47,334 nucleotides of DNA from Scytonema sp. RU_4_4 (GCA_012031965.1 JAAUSC010000029.1:1-47334); one strand, 5' to 3'; positions 33,593-43,950 are shown, counted from the first letter of the stretch. Notes: generated from the sequence alone by a model not told the origin. Translations and numbers: made by a program.

Positions 33593-33934
33593 ATGCTGAT
33601 TCGACTTCCCAGTTCCGACATGAAACATTATCGCAATGAATGGATTGAGCAATGGTGCCAAGAAAATGGCTGGACAGATTTATTTGAGGAGCGGCGTAAT
33701 AACTACTGGGCATTTCCTCCAGGAGCAGTGATGCCTGAGCCAATTCCGACCAATACCTTAAGATTGATTAAAGCTCAAAAGGGACTGACATACGAAGAGA
33801 AATTCTGGTCGATATCAGCAGTGCTTGGCACAATTGTAGCCGTCGTTTCTACTTATTTATTTAAATGTCCAATACCTCTAGTTTTGGCTTTTGCTTTTGA
33901 TGCAGTAACAGCAGCACAACTTGAGGTAGAGTGA
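33593..33934 (+). CDS. small conserved protein with C-terminal membrane helices
   Basis: The 113 residues start at ATG 33593 (MLIRLPSSDMKHYRNEWIEQ); an in-frame start 105 bases upstream is unlikely. The first 60 residues are soluble and Trp-rich (WCQENGWTDLFEERRNNYWA, FPPGAVMPEPIP). The last 45 contain two hydrophobic segments, FWSISAVLGTIVAVVSTYLF and PLVLAFAFDAVTAAQL, separated by KCPI. It looks like a cyanobacterium-specific membrane protein of unknown function. It is convergent with the DUF5615 pseudogene, whose end lies 18 bases away. Confidence 0.6.
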   Translation: MLIRLPSSDMKHYRNEWIEQWCQENGWTDLFEERRNNYWAFPPGAVMPEPIPTNTLRLIKAQKGLTYEEKFWSISAVLGTIVAVVSTYLFKCPIPLVLAFAFDAVTAAQLEVE

Positions 33935-33951
33935 CTGTTTTACTGAGTACC

Positions 33952-34372
33952 TCATGGAACAAAAATCCGACCGACTCCCATTGAGTTTTCAATATCAATC
34001 ACAGTTTCGATCAGGCGTGCAGCGCACCGTTCTCGATACCCACGCTCATGCATCCGCTCGATGTTTGCAAGTGTCATTACTGGAAGAGAAGCGACTGTAT
34101 TTTCATCGCGGATTGTTTCCTCCAGAGAGTCTTTTCCTTTCATGCTCCGATTTGCAGTAAGGATAATCATCTGATTCTGTTGAGCAAAGCGCCAAACGAC
34201 GCGATAAGCCAGAGGCTTGACGCTACGCGTATCGCTGCTTTCAACAGGAAGTCCAACCTCTTCAAACGTCACAAAGCGAATGGTTGTCCAATCAAGCCAA
34301 CCTTCAGCCAAAATAGTTCCCCAGAGCCAAGTTGCCTGTCCTTACAATATTATGATCGATCAGAAAAATCAT
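33952..34372 (-). pseudogene. second DUF5615 PIN-like toxin, frameshifted
   Basis: From ATG 34372 the reading is MIFLIDHNIV, then the frame breaks; family sequence resumes one base later as GQATWLWGTILAEGWLDWTT and runs to the end MGVGRIFVP at 33952. One extra T (ATTGTAAGGA for ATTGAAGGA) explains it. The Asp in LIDHN and the Asn/Arg in LTANRSMKG are the likely nuclease residues. A 35-bp palindromic repeat (34201-34235) is inserted in frame between ESSD and VVWRFAQQ, adding about 12 residues (TRSVKPLAYR). The ATG overlaps the stop of the DUF433 antitoxin in ATGA, so the two were coupled. Confidence 0.82.
34201..34235. repeat. 35-bp palindromic-ended repeat inside the DUF5615 gene
   Basis: Identical, with five flanking bases, to the intergenic copy at 5676-5715. 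It is inserted without breaking the local reading frame of the toxin gene. Confidence 0.85.
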
Positions 34373-34743
34373 GCTCTTGACTCAATTCTGGCTTTCCAAG
34401 CTTCCAGTTTAGCTCGGATTCCCTCTTGAGAGGGCTTTGTTGGCATTGCTGCAATTCGGGCAAAGTGTTCACGGTTGCGATCTTCCCAATATTGCCGAAT
34501 TTCTTCTGCATCTTTCAAAACGGTTTGATACTCTGCTTCGACTTCTGCACGGTTTGCCTCAATGTAAGACATGGCGGTATGAAATTGTTCATCAGAGATA
34601 TAAAATTGATGCCGGATTAAGTGTGGTGGGTAGCCAGCATGGATGTAGTCCATTAATTGGTACAACGTGATGCGCGTACCTGCAATGGTAAGTCCACGCT
34701 CTGTACGGATGATAGCTGCTTGCTCATTTGCTTCTCCAATCAT
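34369..34743 (-). CDS. DUF433 antitoxin, second copy
   Basis: The 124 residues start at ATG 34743. DUF433 features are IRTERGLTIAGTRITLYQLM, then HAGYPPHLIRHQFYISDEQF and the helix FHTAMSYIEANRAEVEAEY. The long charged tail (AEEIRQYWEDRNREHFARIA and on) is longer than in the first copy at 24703. It should neutralise and repress the adjacent DUF5615 toxin, whose gene overlaps its stop codon by four bases and is frameshifted. The antitoxin itself is intact. It is 75 bases from the end of the kinase gene's neighbour region and on the same strand as the kinase. Confidence 0.85.
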   Translation of the reverse strand: MIGEANEQAAIIRTERGLTIAGTRITLYQLMDYIHAGYPPHLIRHQFYISDEQFHTAMSYIEANRAEVEAEYQTVLKDAEEIRQYWEDRNREHFARIAAMPTKPSQEGIRAKLEAWKARIESRA

Positions 34744-34817
34744 ATCTATAGCCTCCTAGCATCCCTCTCTATCGTACCTCCTGAAAGCGTAGCGATGTTT
34801 TGATCGCCGTGGGAGTG

Positions 34818-37800
34818 TCAACAATACAACCAAACGCGCAATAGCGAAAGCAACTGCTCAATGTCTACAGGTTTGGTGATGTAGTCTGATGCACCTGCTT
34901 CGATACACTTTTCTCTGTCGCCTTGCATTGCCTTTGCAGTCAGTGCAATGATTGGCAGAGATTTAAATTGATTGTTTTGCCGAATGAGGCGTGTTGTTTC
35001 ATAACCATCCATTTCTGGCATCATGATATCCATCAAAACAACATTAATGTCTGGTGTGTTTTGCAAAACTTCAATGCCATCTCTACCATTTTCTGCATAA
35101 AAGACCTGCATTTGATAACGCTCTAGCATACTCGTGAGGGCAAAGATATTACGCACATCGTCATCTACGATGAGAACTTTTTTGCCCACAAGTACGGGGT
35201 CATTGGAATGCAATTGTTCTAGAATTTGTCGCTTGGGCGCAGGTAAATTTGCTTGAACTCTATGTAGGAATAGAGCCGTTTCATCAAGGAGACGTTCGGG
35301 CGATCGCACATCTTTAATAATAATTGTCTCTGCCATGCGCCTCAATTGAGTGTCTTCTACTCGACTCAATTCTCTTGCCGTATACACAATAATTGGTAGT
35401 GTTTCACCATTGGGATGTTGTTTGATTCTTTCGATGAGTTCAAACCCGCTCATGTCGGGCAAACCCAAATCAAGAACGACACAATCAAAAGACTCGTTCT
35501 GTATAGCTTCTAACGCCTCTGTACCAGTTTTCACGGCAGTGGTTGCAACATCGGTGTTGCCAATCAATTCTACAATGCTATGCCGTTGATGCTCGTCATC
35601 TTCCACGACTAGCAGATTCTTCACTGGGCGTTCAACGAAACCTTTGATTTTGGCTAATGCTTCATACAACGTTTCACTGCTGATTGGCTTTTGTATATAA
35701 GCAATTGCACCTAGTTGTAATCCCCGCTGGCGTCCCTCCTCAACGGTCATGATATGTACTGGAATATGACGAGTACTTGGGTTATGTTTGAGGCGATCTA
35801 GCACCATCCAACCATCCATTCCTGGTAAGCGGATATCCAAGATGATTGCTGAAGGTTGAAATTGTTGCGCCAGTGCTAAGCCTGCAGTGCCACCATGAGC
35901 GACAATGGCTTTAAATTCTTGTTCTCGCGCCATGTCTAAAAGGATACGGGCAAAATTCATGTCATCTTCGATGATGAGAAGTATGCGTTCGCCTTCTTCA
36001 ATATTGTCTCTGTCGTCGATGAGCGGAGTCGTGATTTGGTGATGAGCTGATGTAGTGACAGAACCAGGAAGATGAAGAGAATGAGAGGAATGTTGCTCCC
36101 AGCCTACGGCTCGCTTCGCTAACATCTGGCTCATCTGGCTCATCTGGCTCATCTCCCAGCCTACGGCTCGCTTCGCTAACATCGTCCCCATCTCTCCATG
36201 AGAGGGATGCGACTGGGGTAAGTACAGTGTAAAAGTACTACCTTCTCCAGGGCGACTCTGAAGTTTTATTTCTCCACCAAGAAGACGGGTAATTTCGCGA
36301 CTCACTGATAAGCCTAATCCTGTACCGCCATATCTGCGACTAGTAGTACCATCAGCTTGTTGAAACGCCTCAAAAATGATTTTTTGCTTATCCGGAGCAA
36401 TACCAATGCCTGTATCGCTCACTGCAAAAGCTATCACAGTTTGAGCGCGATTCAAAGTTTCGTGGTCGCGACTCCACCCTTGCGTTGCGACAAAAACTCG
36501 TAAGCGGACTTCTCCACGATCTGTAAATTTAAAAGCATTGGCGAGCAGATTTTTCAAGACTTGTTGTAAGCGCTTTGCATCAGTATGGATGCTTCTTGGC
36601 AGTTGGGGGGAAAAATCTATGGGAAAATCGAGTCCTTTGTCAACAGCGATTTGTCGAAAAGTTCGCTCAACGTGTTCTTGTAATTCTGTTAACAGTATCT
36701 GGTCTATGTCAATTGACATTGTTCCAGATTCGATTTTTGCCAAATCCAAAATATCATTGATCAGCGTCAAAAGGTCGTTTCCTGATGAGTAAATTGTATG
36801 GCTGTACTCAACTTGTTTCGGCGTAAGGTTTCTCTCAACGTTATCTGATAGTAATTTCGCCAAAATCAACAAGCTGTTTAGCGGTGTCCGTAATTCATGA
36901 GACATATTCGCCAGGAACTCAGACTTGTATTTTGACGAAAGTGCTAGTTGTTCTGCTTTCTCTTCTAATTCTCGGCTTGTCTGTTCAATTTCTTCATTTT
37001 TGCGCTCCACTTCTTTGTTTTGTAAAGCTAATAATTCCGACCTCTCTTCCAGTTCGACGTTCGTTTGTTGTAATTCTTCTTGCTGTTTCTTCAGTAAATC
37101 CTCGGAGGCTTTGAGCGATTGAGCCTGTTGTTCGAGACGCTTGTTTGTTTCCCTGAGTTCATTTTGCTGACTTTGTAACTCTTGTGCTAAAGACTGGGAC
37201 TGTTTGAGTAATTCTTCAGTACGCATACTAGCAGCGATGGTATTCAATACAATCGCTATACTTTCAGTCAGTTGGTCGAAGAATGTCAGATGAATTTCGC
37301 TAAAGCGTCGGAATGAGGCTAGTTCAATAACTGCTGTGACTTGTCCTTCAAACAGAACAGGTAAGACAACGACATTAAAGGGAGTCGCTTCGCCTAAACC
37401 AGAACCAATCTTGATATAGTCTTGCGGTACCTCTGTCAGCAAAATGCGTTCTTTTTCCAAAGCGCATTGTCCTACCAAACCTTCACCCAAGTAGAAGCGG
37501 TTAGCAAGATGCTTACGCTGACGATAAGCATAGCTGCTCAGTAACTTCAAATACTGTGACTCTTCCATAGCATCCATGATATAGAAGACACCATGAGCCC
37601 CTCCTACCAGTGGTGCTAACTCAGAGAGAATGAGTTTGGATACCGTTTCTAGGTCGCGCTGACCTTGAAGCATCCGGGTAAATTTGGCTAGGTTAGTTTT
37701 CAACCAGTCTTGTTCAGTGTTTTTCTGCGTTGTCTCTCGCAGGTTAGCAATCATCTGGTTGATGTAGTCTTTGAGCATGGCGACTTCACCTTGCGCCTCA

Positions 37801-40682
37801 ACAGCAATTGAGCGCGTTAAGTCACCTTTTGTGACAGCAGTTGCAACTTCGGCGATCGCCCGCAGTTGAGTCGTCAGAGTCGCAGCCAGTTCGTTCACGT
37901 TGTCGGTCAAATCTTTCCAAGTTCCCGCAGCCCCCGGTACTTTGGCTTGTCCGCCCAACTTACCTTCAATTCCCACCTCACGCGCCACGGTTGTCACTTG
38001 GTTGGCAAATGTCGCCAGAGTATCAATCATCTCATTAATCGTTTCTGCCAAAGTTTCAATTTCACCTTTAGCATCGAGTGTGAGTTTCCGCTTCAAATCC
38101 CCATTCGCAACCGCCGTCACGACTTTCGCAATACCTCGCACTTGTGCGGTCAAATTACCCGCCATCGAGTTCACATTGTCGGTCAAATCTTTCCAGGTAC
38201 CCGCCACGCCGACAACCTGTGCTTGACCACCGAGTTTACCTTCAGTTCCCACTTCCCGCGCAACTCGCGTCACTTCTGATGCAAAGGAATTGAGTTGATC
38301 CACCATTGTATTGATGGTGTTCTTCAATTCCAGAATTTCACCTTTAACATCAACAGTAATTTTCTTAGAAAGGTCACCGTTGGCGACAGCCGTAGTCACC
38401 TCAGCAATGTTGCGCACCTGTGCGGTTAAAGAACCCGCCATTGAATTCACGCTGTCGGTTAAATCTTTCCAAGTCCCAGCAACGCCTCGTACTTCGGCTT
38501 GGACGCCCAGCTTACCTTCTGTTCCCACTTCCCGCGCTACCCGCGTCACTTCCGATGCAAAGGAATTGAGTTGATCCACCATTGTGTTAACGGTGTTTTT
38601 CAACTCCAAAATTTCACCTTTAACATCAACAGTAATTTTCTTCGAGAGGTCACCAGTTGCAACAGCCGTCGTCACTGCGGCGATGTTTCGCACCTGCGCT
38701 GTTAAGGAACCCGCCATGAAGTTCACGCTGTCAGTTAAATCTTTCCAAGTACCCCCAACGCCTTTGACCTCAGCTTGTACACCCAGCTTTCCTTCTGCAC
38801 CCACTTCACGAGCCACCCGTGTCACTTCCGATGCAAAGGAATTGAGCTGATCCACCATGATATTGATGGTGTTTTTCAACTCCAAAATTTCGCCTTTGAC
38901 CTGCACAGTAATTTTTTTAGAAAGGTCACCGTTTGCTATTGCTGTCGTCACTTCAGCAATGTTTCGCACCTGCGCGGTTAAGGAACCCGCCATGAAATTC
39001 ACGCTGTCGGTCAAGTCCTTCCACGTACCAGCAACGCCTTTGACATCTGCTTGTACACCCAGCGTCCCTTCGGTTCCTACTTCCCGCGCCACTCGTGTGA
39101 CTTCCGATGCAAAGGAACTCAGTTGATCCACCATTGTGTTGATGGTATTTTTCAGTTCTAAAATTTCGCCTTTGACATCAACGGTAATTTTCTTGGAGAG
39201 GTCACCATTTGCAACTGCTGTCGTCACTTCGGCAATATTCCGCACCTGTGCGGTCAAAGAACCCGCCATGAAATTTACACTGTCAGTCAAATCCTTCCAA
39301 GTACCTGCAACGCCTTTGACCTCAGCTTGTACGCCCAGCTTTCCTTCTGCACCCACTTCACGAGCCACCCGCGTCACTTCACCTGCGAAGGAGTTGAGTT
39401 GATCCACCATTGTGTTGATGGTGTTCTTGAGTTCTCGAATTTCGCCTTTGACATCGACGGTGATTTTCTTGGAAAGGTCACCATTTGCAACCGCTGTGGT
39501 CACTTCGGCGATGTTCCGTACCTGGGCTGTCAAGGAACCCGCCATGAAGTTCACGCTGTCGGTCAAGTCTTTCCACGTACCAGCACCACCTTTGACATCT
39601 GCTTGTACACCTAACTTTCCTTCAGAGCCGACTTCACGAGCCACCCGCGTCACTTCCGATGCGAAGGAACTCAACTGATCCACCATGATATTGATGGTGT
39701 TCTTGAGTTCTAGAATTTCACCTCTGACATCAACAGTAATTTTCTTAGAGAGGTCACCATTGGCGATCGCCGTCGTCACTTCAGCAATATTCCGTACCTG
39801 CGCGGTTAAAGAACCCGCCATCAAATTCACGTTATCAGTTAAGTCCTTCCAAGTCCCCGCAACACCCCGCACTTCTGCTTGTACACCCAGCTTTCCTTCC
39901 GTTCCCACTTCACGAGCCACCCGCGTCACTTCTGATGCGAAGGAATTGAGTTGATCGACCATTGTGTTGATGGTGTTTTTCAACTCCAAAATTTCGCCTT
40001 TAACATCGACAGTGATTTTCTTGGAGAGGTCGCCATTTGCTACTGCTGTCGTTACCTCCGCAATATTACGAACTTGTGCGGTTAAGTTTCCCGCCATTGA
40101 ATTCACACTGTCAGTCAAGTCCTTCCAAGTCCCAGCAACACCTGGAACTTCTGCTTTCACTCCCAGCTTACCTTCAGTTCCGACTTCTCTGGCGACTCGT
40201 GTGACTTCCGACGCAAACGAATTTAACTGACCCACCATTGTATTAACCATTTGGGCAGTTTGCAGAAATTCCCCTTTGAGGGGTCTACCTTCAATTTCTG
40301 GGGCGATCGCCTGAGATAAATCCCCATTCGCCACAGCCCGGATCACACGCGCCGTTTCCGCTGTCGGCTGAACCAAATCTGTCACCAGTGTATTGACAGA
40401 ATCAATACAACTTGCCCAAGAACCACGAGTATTTCCTAGAGAGGCGCGTTCACTAATTCTGCCATCTTTACCAACAACATTACCTATCCGCTGTAGCTCT
40501 GCTGTTAGCCGCTCATTTTGTTCAATAATATCGTTGAGCGTATCAGAGATTTTTCCTGCCATACCAGTTTGGTCTATTGGCATACGAGCAGAAAAGTCAC
40601 CTTTTTTAGCAGCTACCAGCGTTTTCAGTAGCTGTTGTAAATCTAAATTATCGCTTTCTCTGGTTAACTGTTCAGTGGACAT
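34818..40682 (-). CDS. soluble poly-HAMP hybrid histidine kinase with three receiver domains
   Basis: The 1954-residue protein has no membrane helix. Residues 154-981 are nine 92-residue HAMP repeats (each with WKDLTDSVN and [14 protein letters not shown]). Then come a GAF domain (about 1005-1150), a coiled coil (1155-1255), HisKA with His1262 in NMSHELRTP, and an ATPase (N box [12 protein letters not shown]1 SDTGIGI, G2 [10 protein letters not shown]). A linker with repeat-derived sequence (1500-1530) is followed by receivers with Asp1616, Asp1738 and Asp1885. REC2 has IIIKD in place of KP. The architecture recalls fungal group III osmosensing kinases and related bacterial poly-HAMP kinases. 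The signal is unknown. No partner regulator is adjacent. Confidence 0.95.
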   Translation of the reverse strand: MSTEQLTRESDNLDLQQLLKTLVAAKKGDFSARMPIDQTGMAGKISDTLNDIIEQNERLTAELQRIGNVVGKDGRISERASLGNTRGSWASCIDSVNTLVTDLVQPTAETARVIRAVANGDLSQAIAPEIEGRPLKGEFLQTAQMVNTMVGQLNSFASEVTRVAREVGTEGKLGVKAEVPGVAGTWKDLTDSVNSMAGNLTAQVRNIAEVTTAVANGDLSKKITVDVKGEILELKNTINTMVDQLNSFASEVTRVAREVGTEGKLGVQAEVRGVAGTWKDLTDNVNLMAGSLTAQVRNIAEVTTAIANGDLSKKITVDVRGEILELKNTINIMVDQLSSFASEVTRVAREVGSEGKLGVQADVKGGAGTWKDLTDSVNFMAGSLTAQVRNIAEVTTAVANGDLSKKITVDVKGEIRELKNTINTMVDQLNSFAGEVTRVAREVGAEGKLGVQAEVKGVAGTWKDLTDSVNFMAGSLTAQVRNIAEVTTAVANGDLSKKITVDVKGEILELKNTINTMVDQLSSFASEVTRVAREVGTEGTLGVQADVKGVAGTWKDLTDSVNFMAGSLTAQVRNIAEVTTAIANGDLSKKITVQVKGEILELKNTINIMVDQLNSFASEVTRVAREVGAEGKLGVQAEVKGVGGTWKDLTDSVNFMAGSLTAQVRNIAAVTTAVATGDLSKKITVDVKGEILELKNTVNTMVDQLNSFASEVTRVAREVGTEGKLGVQAEVRGVAGTWKDLTDSVNSMAGSLTAQVRNIAEVTTAVANGDLSKKITVDVKGEILELKNTINTMVDQLNSFASEVTRVAREVGTEGKLGGQAQVVGVAGTWKDLTDNVNSMAGNLTAQVRGIAKVVTAVANGDLKRKLTLDAKGEIETLAETINEMIDTLATFANQVTTVAREVGIEGKLGGQAKVPGAAGTWKDLTDNVNELAATLTTQLRAIAEVATAVTKGDLTRSIAVEAQGEVAMLKDYINQMIANLRETTQKNTEQDWLKTNLAKFTRMLQGQRDLETVSKLILSELAPLVGGAHGVFYIMDAMEESQYLKLLSSYAYRQRKHLANRFYLGEGLVGQCALEKERILLTEVPQDYIKIGSGLGEATPFNVVVLPVLFEGQVTAVIELASFRRFSEIHLTFFDQLTESIAIVLNTIAASMRTEELLKQSQSLAQELQSQQNELRETNKRLEQQAQSLKASEDLLKKQQEELQQTNVELEERSELLALQNKEVERKNEEIEQTSRELEEKAEQLALSSKYKSEFLANMSHELRTPLNSLLILAKLLSDNVERNLTPKQVEYSHTIYSSGNDLLTLINDILDLAKIESGTMSIDIDQILLTELQEHVERTFRQIAVDKGLDFPIDFSPQLPRSIHTDAKRLQQVLKNLLANAFKFTDRGEVRLRVFVATQGWSRDHETLNRAQTVIAFAVSDTGIGIAPDKQKIIFEAFQQADGTTSRRYGGTGLGLSVSREITRLLGGEIKLQSRPGEGSTFTLYLPQSHPSHGEMGTMLAKRAVGWEMSQMSQMSQMLAKRAVGWEQHSSHSLHLPGSVTTSAHHQITTPLIDDRDNIEEGERILLIIEDDMNFARILLDMAREQEFKAIVAHGGTAGLALAQQFQPSAIILDIRLPGMDGWMVLDRLKHNPSTRHIPVHIMTVEEGRQRGLQLGAIAYIQKPISSETLYEALAKIKGFVERPVKNLLVVEDDEHQRHSIVELIGNTDVATTAVKTGTEALEAIQNESFDCVVLDLGLPDMSGFELIERIKQHPNGETLPIIVYTARELSRVEDTQLRRMAETIIIKDVRSPERLLDETALFLHRVQANLPAPKRQILEQLHSNDPVLVGKKVLIVDDDVRNIFALTSMLERYQMQVFYAENGRDGIEVLQNTPDINVVLMDIMMPEMDGYETTRLIRQNNQFKSLPIIALTAKAMQGDREKCIEAGASDYITKPVDIEQLLSLLRVWLYC
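36097..36183. repeat. duplicated palindromic repeat in the kinase linker
   Basis: Two identical 30-base copies containing CCTACGGCTCGCTTCGCTAA (36097-36126, 36154-36183) flank three TGGCTCATC units. In protein this is LAKRAVGWE, then MSQ units, then LAKRAVGWE between the ATPase and REC1. The whole stretch is in frame and looks like repeat DNA absorbed into a tolerant linker. Confidence 0.85.
37740..40223 (-). repeat. nine 276-bp HAMP-coding direct repeats
   Basis: The DNA coding for residues 154-981 of the kinase is nine tandem 276-base units, the inner seven nearly identical. Such arrays recombine easily, so unit number may differ between strains and short-read assembly may collapse it. Confidence 0.92.
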
Positions 40683-40981
40683 GGTGGCGGAGGGGGCATT
40701 AAAGTCTATATCAATTATCTCTGCTACGACTTGCTATCAGTTCCAATTGCGTTTTCTACACAAACAGTTACGCAAAAGGAAACTTGATGATTCGACAGGT
40801 AGCTGCATAAGAAATATCGTATAAACTATAACGAATTTCAAACACTTCACGAAATATATGTTATGAAAATCTATCTGGGGTATGAAAAGTAGTTATTAGG
40901 AGCTACTATAGCAGTCCGAATTGAATCGTGAGAAAATACGTAGGTTGAACATCAAATCTCAAAGTCAAATTTTATTCAGTC

Positions 40982-41074
40982 CTGGCGGCTACACAGACCA
41001 AACCCGCCTGCGCGGGTTATTTTATTCAGTCCACGTAGGTGGACTTTGTTTGTGTAGTAGCGAATTCTATGAGC
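40982..41074. repeat. intergenic repeat with nested hairpins
   Basis: GGCTACACAGACCAAA and TTTGTTTGTGTAG are imperfect inverted ends. Inside are AACCCGCCTGCGCGGGTT and GTCCACGTAGGTGGAC, two good hairpins. It sits in the 515-base gap between the kinase start and vapB. Similar hairpin fragments (CCCGCCTGCAGG, CCTACGCAGG) occur at 41960-41993, after vapC. Nothing else is evident in this gap apart from the vapB promoter. Confidence 0.65.
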
Positions 41075-41163
41075 CCAATTGTTTCCAAATTTCTCACGAA
41101 TAATTTAGGATTGCTATAACATCCTTGTGTTTGCAAACTAACATAACTCGTTCTATATAATGT

Positions 41164-41184
41164 ATAATGTAATGTATACATTAT
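41164..41184 (+). promoter_or_regulatory. palindromic operator over the vapBC promoter
   Basis: TAATGTATACATTA (41170-41183) is a perfect palindrome, nested with ATAATG and CATTAT, and overlaps a TATAAT-like -10 region. It lies 15 bases before the vapB start. Toxin-antitoxin operons of this kind repress themselves through such sites. Confidence 0.55.
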
Positions 41185-41198
41185 AGTTTGCTAAAATT

Positions 41199-41456
41199 GT
41201 GCCAAGCAAAATCCGCAAGCAAATTTATATCGAACCCCATCAAGAACATTTACTCAAGGCGATCGCCCAGCAAATAGGTGTAAGCGAAGCTGAAATTATT
41301 CGCCAAGCCATCGATTTACACATTGGTTCTATGACCACTTCTCAAACAAATATTGCCGCCTGGGAAGCAGAAAAAGTCTTTATCAACAGCATCAAAAATC
41401 GACCTTCTATAGCAGGAGGACGAGACTGGCAACGAGAAGACCTGTATGAACGGTAG
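41199..41456 (+). CDS. vapB: VapB-type antitoxin, ribbon-helix-helix
   Basis: The 85 residues start at GTG 41199 (MPSKIRKQIYIEP). RKQIYIEPHQEHLLKAIAQQ then IGVSEAEIIRQAIDLHI is an Arc/CopG-type fold; the C-terminal part (AAWEAEKVFINSIKNRP, then GGRDWQREDLYER) would wrap the toxin. It overlaps the PIN toxin gene by 11 bases, the usual arrangement for coupled translation. A palindromic operator lies just upstream. This is the only toxin-antitoxin pair in the window in which both genes look intact. Confidence 0.88.
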   Translation: MPSKIRKQIYIEPHQEHLLKAIAQQIGVSEAEIIRQAIDLHIGSMTTSQTNIAAWEAEKVFINSIKNRPSIAGGRDWQREDLYER

Positions 41457-41880
41457 AGTTTTGCTGGATACTAATATTCTTGTTTACATTTATGACTCTT
41501 TCGACTCTATAAAACAGGAACGGGCAATTGCAATTGTTGACAGACTTATTCAAACAAACCGTGCTGTGATTAGTACCCAAGTCATGGGTGAGTTTTTCAT
41601 GGCGACAACTCGTACCAGAAGACAGCTTCTGAGTCCAGCAGAGGCGATCGCCCGGATACGTAATTATATGAGTGCTTGTTCTGTGGTTGATGTAACCAGG
41701 CTCATTATTTTAGAAGCAATTCGCGGCGTTGAAGCTCATAAGTTTGGATTTTGGGATGCTCAAATTTGGGCAACTGCGAGGCTGAATCAAATTTCAGAGG
41801 TTTACAGTGAGGATTTCAACACTGGTGCAATCATAGAGGGTGTACAGTTTACTAATCCTCTCACAATTGAGCACCCATAG
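41446..41880 (+). CDS. vapC: VapC-type PIN-domain ribonuclease toxin
   Basis: The 144-residue protein starts at ATG 41446 inside vapB. PIN nucleases cut RNA with acidic residues: Asp8 in LLDTNILVYIYD, Glu near 48 in QVMGEFF, and Asp near 105 and 123 in FWDAQIWATA and YSEDFN. All are present and the length is normal, so the toxin should be active. Expression is expected to be repressed by the VapB-VapC complex. The next gene is on the opposite strand, and the 120-base gap is filled with short hairpin repeats. Confidence 0.9.
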   Translation: MNGRVLLDTNILVYIYDSFDSIKQERAIAIVDRLIQTNRAVISTQVMGEFFMATTRTRRQLLSPAEAIARIRNYMSACSVVDVTRLIILEAIRGVEAHKFGFWDAQIWATARLNQISEVYSEDFNTGAIIEGVQFTNPLTIEHP

Positions 41881-42003
41881 ACTGGAAGTCTATGGCTATA
41901 CAGACAAAGCTCCGTTCGCGCAGCGTGCGCTTTGCGCTCAGTTCCCTAGGTTGGGAAACCCGCCTGCAGGACTTCTCTGTACCTACGCAGGCTAAAGCAA
42001 AAC

Positions 42004-43425
42004 CTACCTCTCTCCTCGCTGAGTCCAACGCCAAGCCAGCCAACCAAAAAACAAGGTCGCTGCAACACTCCAAAACAACGATGTGACTATAGGATGGGGC
42101 GGGTTATGAAAAGAAATGGGCGCAAATGGTTTATCGATGTGTTGTGTGACAACGCCAGATACTATTGCACCTGCACCTAAGCCGACACCGACGATTTGAA
42201 TGGTGTTTTCTAGAGAGCGATCGCGTTCGGCTTGTTCTATTTCTACTATGCCGCGAATTGAGGATATAGCTTGCTCTAACAAGGTGGTACCGTGGCGGAA
42301 ATATCCCAAGTCAGCTTGAATTTGTTTTTGGAAGAAAGGAGAGTTTTCCTGACTGAAGGTTTTTAAAAACAGCAATTCATCATTTTCTATGATACCACTA
42401 ATTTGTTGCAAACGTTCAGAATAATTAGACTCATTTATGGCGATTGTATTTTGATAGTCTTCTAAATTTCGCAGCAAGCGAGTGTATCTTAAGGCTAATT
42501 GCGGTAATTCTTTTAATTTGTTTTTTAAGTCTTTTAGTTCGCTTGTTGTGACTTCATTATCTTCGCCTTGATTGGGCAAATTATCAATTGCGTCTTCTAT
42601 ATCTTGATAGGCAGAAGCGATGAGGCGATAAGTTTCTCTACTGTCTTGATAAGATTTGACAACCTTGGTGCGAAAGAAGAACAAATCTAAGAGTTCTTGA
42701 TAACATAGATTAAAATTATCATCTGCTTTGTTATCGCGGAATAACCAGATGAGGACGTGTTGATAATTTGGTAACTGGCTAAACAAGCCATATTCAAAAA
42801 TTGGACTTCCGAATAACTCTCCTTGACGACTCAAAGGCGGACGTTGAGATGGGTTAGGAAAAACTGCTTCCAGACACTCTTCGGCGATTTTAGAAAGATG
42901 TTTTTCATCTTTAGCGCCTGTTAACCAAGCGGTTATTAAGAGAGTTTGTCCAAGAAAGAATTTGTTTTTTTCTTTGTTTGTTTCTAGGGTGAAACAATTA
43001 TTTGGATTTAGCTTGCTCAAGAAAGCAATATCGACATCTTCAGTTGGGTTACCATCATCTTCTTTTTCGGGACGACGTAAATTGAGCCACAAACCGTAGC
43101 TGTCATGAAGTCGCAAGGGTTGAGCAAAGCCTTTGATGACGACTTGTTGCTTGTTATCTACGGAAATTTTACCTTTTATATCTACGACATAATTATCGTC
43201 TTTGACTTCTGAGTCTTTGAGCAAGTCAACGCGGGGACTTTCCGGTTCTTTATGAATATCTATACGCTGACTGAGATGTAAATCTTGATTTAGGGTGCTG
43301 TGGACTATTTTCTCAACACTTTGCCACAGTTGAATATCATCAGCTTGCACAGAAGTGGTATCTACATTTGCACCCTTGTAAAGCTGAAAAGCAAAGAGGT
43401 GAATATTAGGAGCATAGATTTTCAT
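42004..43425 (-). CDS. CHAT-associated protein with two C-terminal membrane helices, CATRA-like
   Basis: I do not recognise a catalytic family. The 473 residues start at ATG 43425. The first 230 residues are a mixed soluble domain (MKIYAPNIHLFAFQLYKG, FCFT-less FTLETNKEKNKFFLGQTLLI, VLIWLFRDNKADDNFNLCYQ). Residues 240-400 are helical and coiled-coil-like. Two hydrophobic helices end the protein, TIQIVGVGLGAGAIVSGVVT (408-427) and IVTSLFWSVAATLFFGWLAW (446-465). It is the third gene of a run with a CHAT protease and a small helical protein. The set matches, from memory, the CATRA (CHAT/caspase and TPR repeat associated) conflict systems; this gene would be CATRA itself and a membrane-acting effector or sensor. 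Confidence 0.6.
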   Translation of the reverse strand: MKIYAPNIHLFAFQLYKGANVDTTSVQADDIQLWQSVEKIVHSTLNQDLHLSQRIDIHKEPESPRVDLLKDSEVKDDNYVVDIKGKISVDNKQQVVIKGFAQPLRLHDSYGLWLNLRRPEKEDDGNPTEDVDIAFLSKLNPNNCFTLETNKEKNKFFLGQTLLITAWLTGAKDEKHLSKIAEECLEAVFPNPSQRPPLSRQGELFGSPIFEYGLFSQLPNYQHVLIWLFRDNKADDNFNLCYQELLDLFFFRTKVVKSYQDSRETYRLIASAYQDIEDAIDNLPNQGEDNEVTTSELKDLKNKLKELPQLALRYTRLLRNLEDYQNTIAINESNYSERLQQISGIIENDELLFLKTFSQENSPFFQKQIQADLGYFRHGTTLLEQAISSIRGIVEIEQAERDRSLENTIQIVGVGLGAGAIVSGVVTQHIDKPFAPISFHNPPHPIVTSLFWSVAATLFFGWLAWRWTQRGER

Positions 43426-43512
43426 GTAAGGTCTTGGTACTCAGTTTTTAATATTCTCATACTCTCTCTCATCTCTCTCTCGTCTCTCGTTCCCATGCTC
43501 TGCGTGGGAATC

Positions 43513-43950
43513 TCTCGTTCCCATGCTCTGCATGGGAATGCATTCTATGAGGCTCCGCCTCCAGTTTACCAGTCTTGAGGCAGAGCCTCACACCATGCGT
43601 TCCCAGCCACAGGCTAGGAACCAGAAGCACGAGAAGCCAAAGGCTAGGAACCAGAAGCACGAGAAGTCGAAGGCTAGGAACGAAAAACACGAGAAGCCAC
43701 AGGCTAGGAACCAGAAAATGAGAGACAAGAAACTTTATCGTACATTAAAGGGTTTCTCGTTCCCATGCTCTGCATGGGAATGCATTCTTATGAGGCTCCG
43801 CCTCCAGTTTACCAGTCTTGAGGCAGAGCCTCACACCATGCATTCCCAGCCACAGGCTAGGAACCAGAAGCACGAGAAGCCAAAGGCTAGGAAGCAGAAG
43901 CACGAGAAGTCGAAGGCTAGGAACAAGAAAATGAGAGACAAGAAACTTTA
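43513..43950. repeat. tandem duplication of a composite repeat
   Basis: Unit 1 (43513-43737) and unit 2 (43755-43950) both begin TCTCGTTCCCATGCTCTGCA and end GAGACAAGAAACTTTA. Each holds a hairpin (GAGGCTCCGCCTCC, GGCAGAGCCTC) and several 27-base copies of AAGGCTAGGAACCAGAAGCA; unit 2 has one fewer. It fills the 522-base gap between the last two genes of the CHAT operon. The stop codon of the small gene (43948-43950) lies at its edge. The open frame across it is repeat-derived, not a gene. Confidence 0.85.

Noticed and set aside
37841-40230. Series of plus-strand open frames of about 88 residues
   Set aside because: They repeat every 276 bases because they are the antisense of the HAMP repeats in the kinase.
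43600-43930. CRISPR array in the CHAT operon
   Set aside because: The 27-base units abut directly and vary by point changes; there are no unique spacers.
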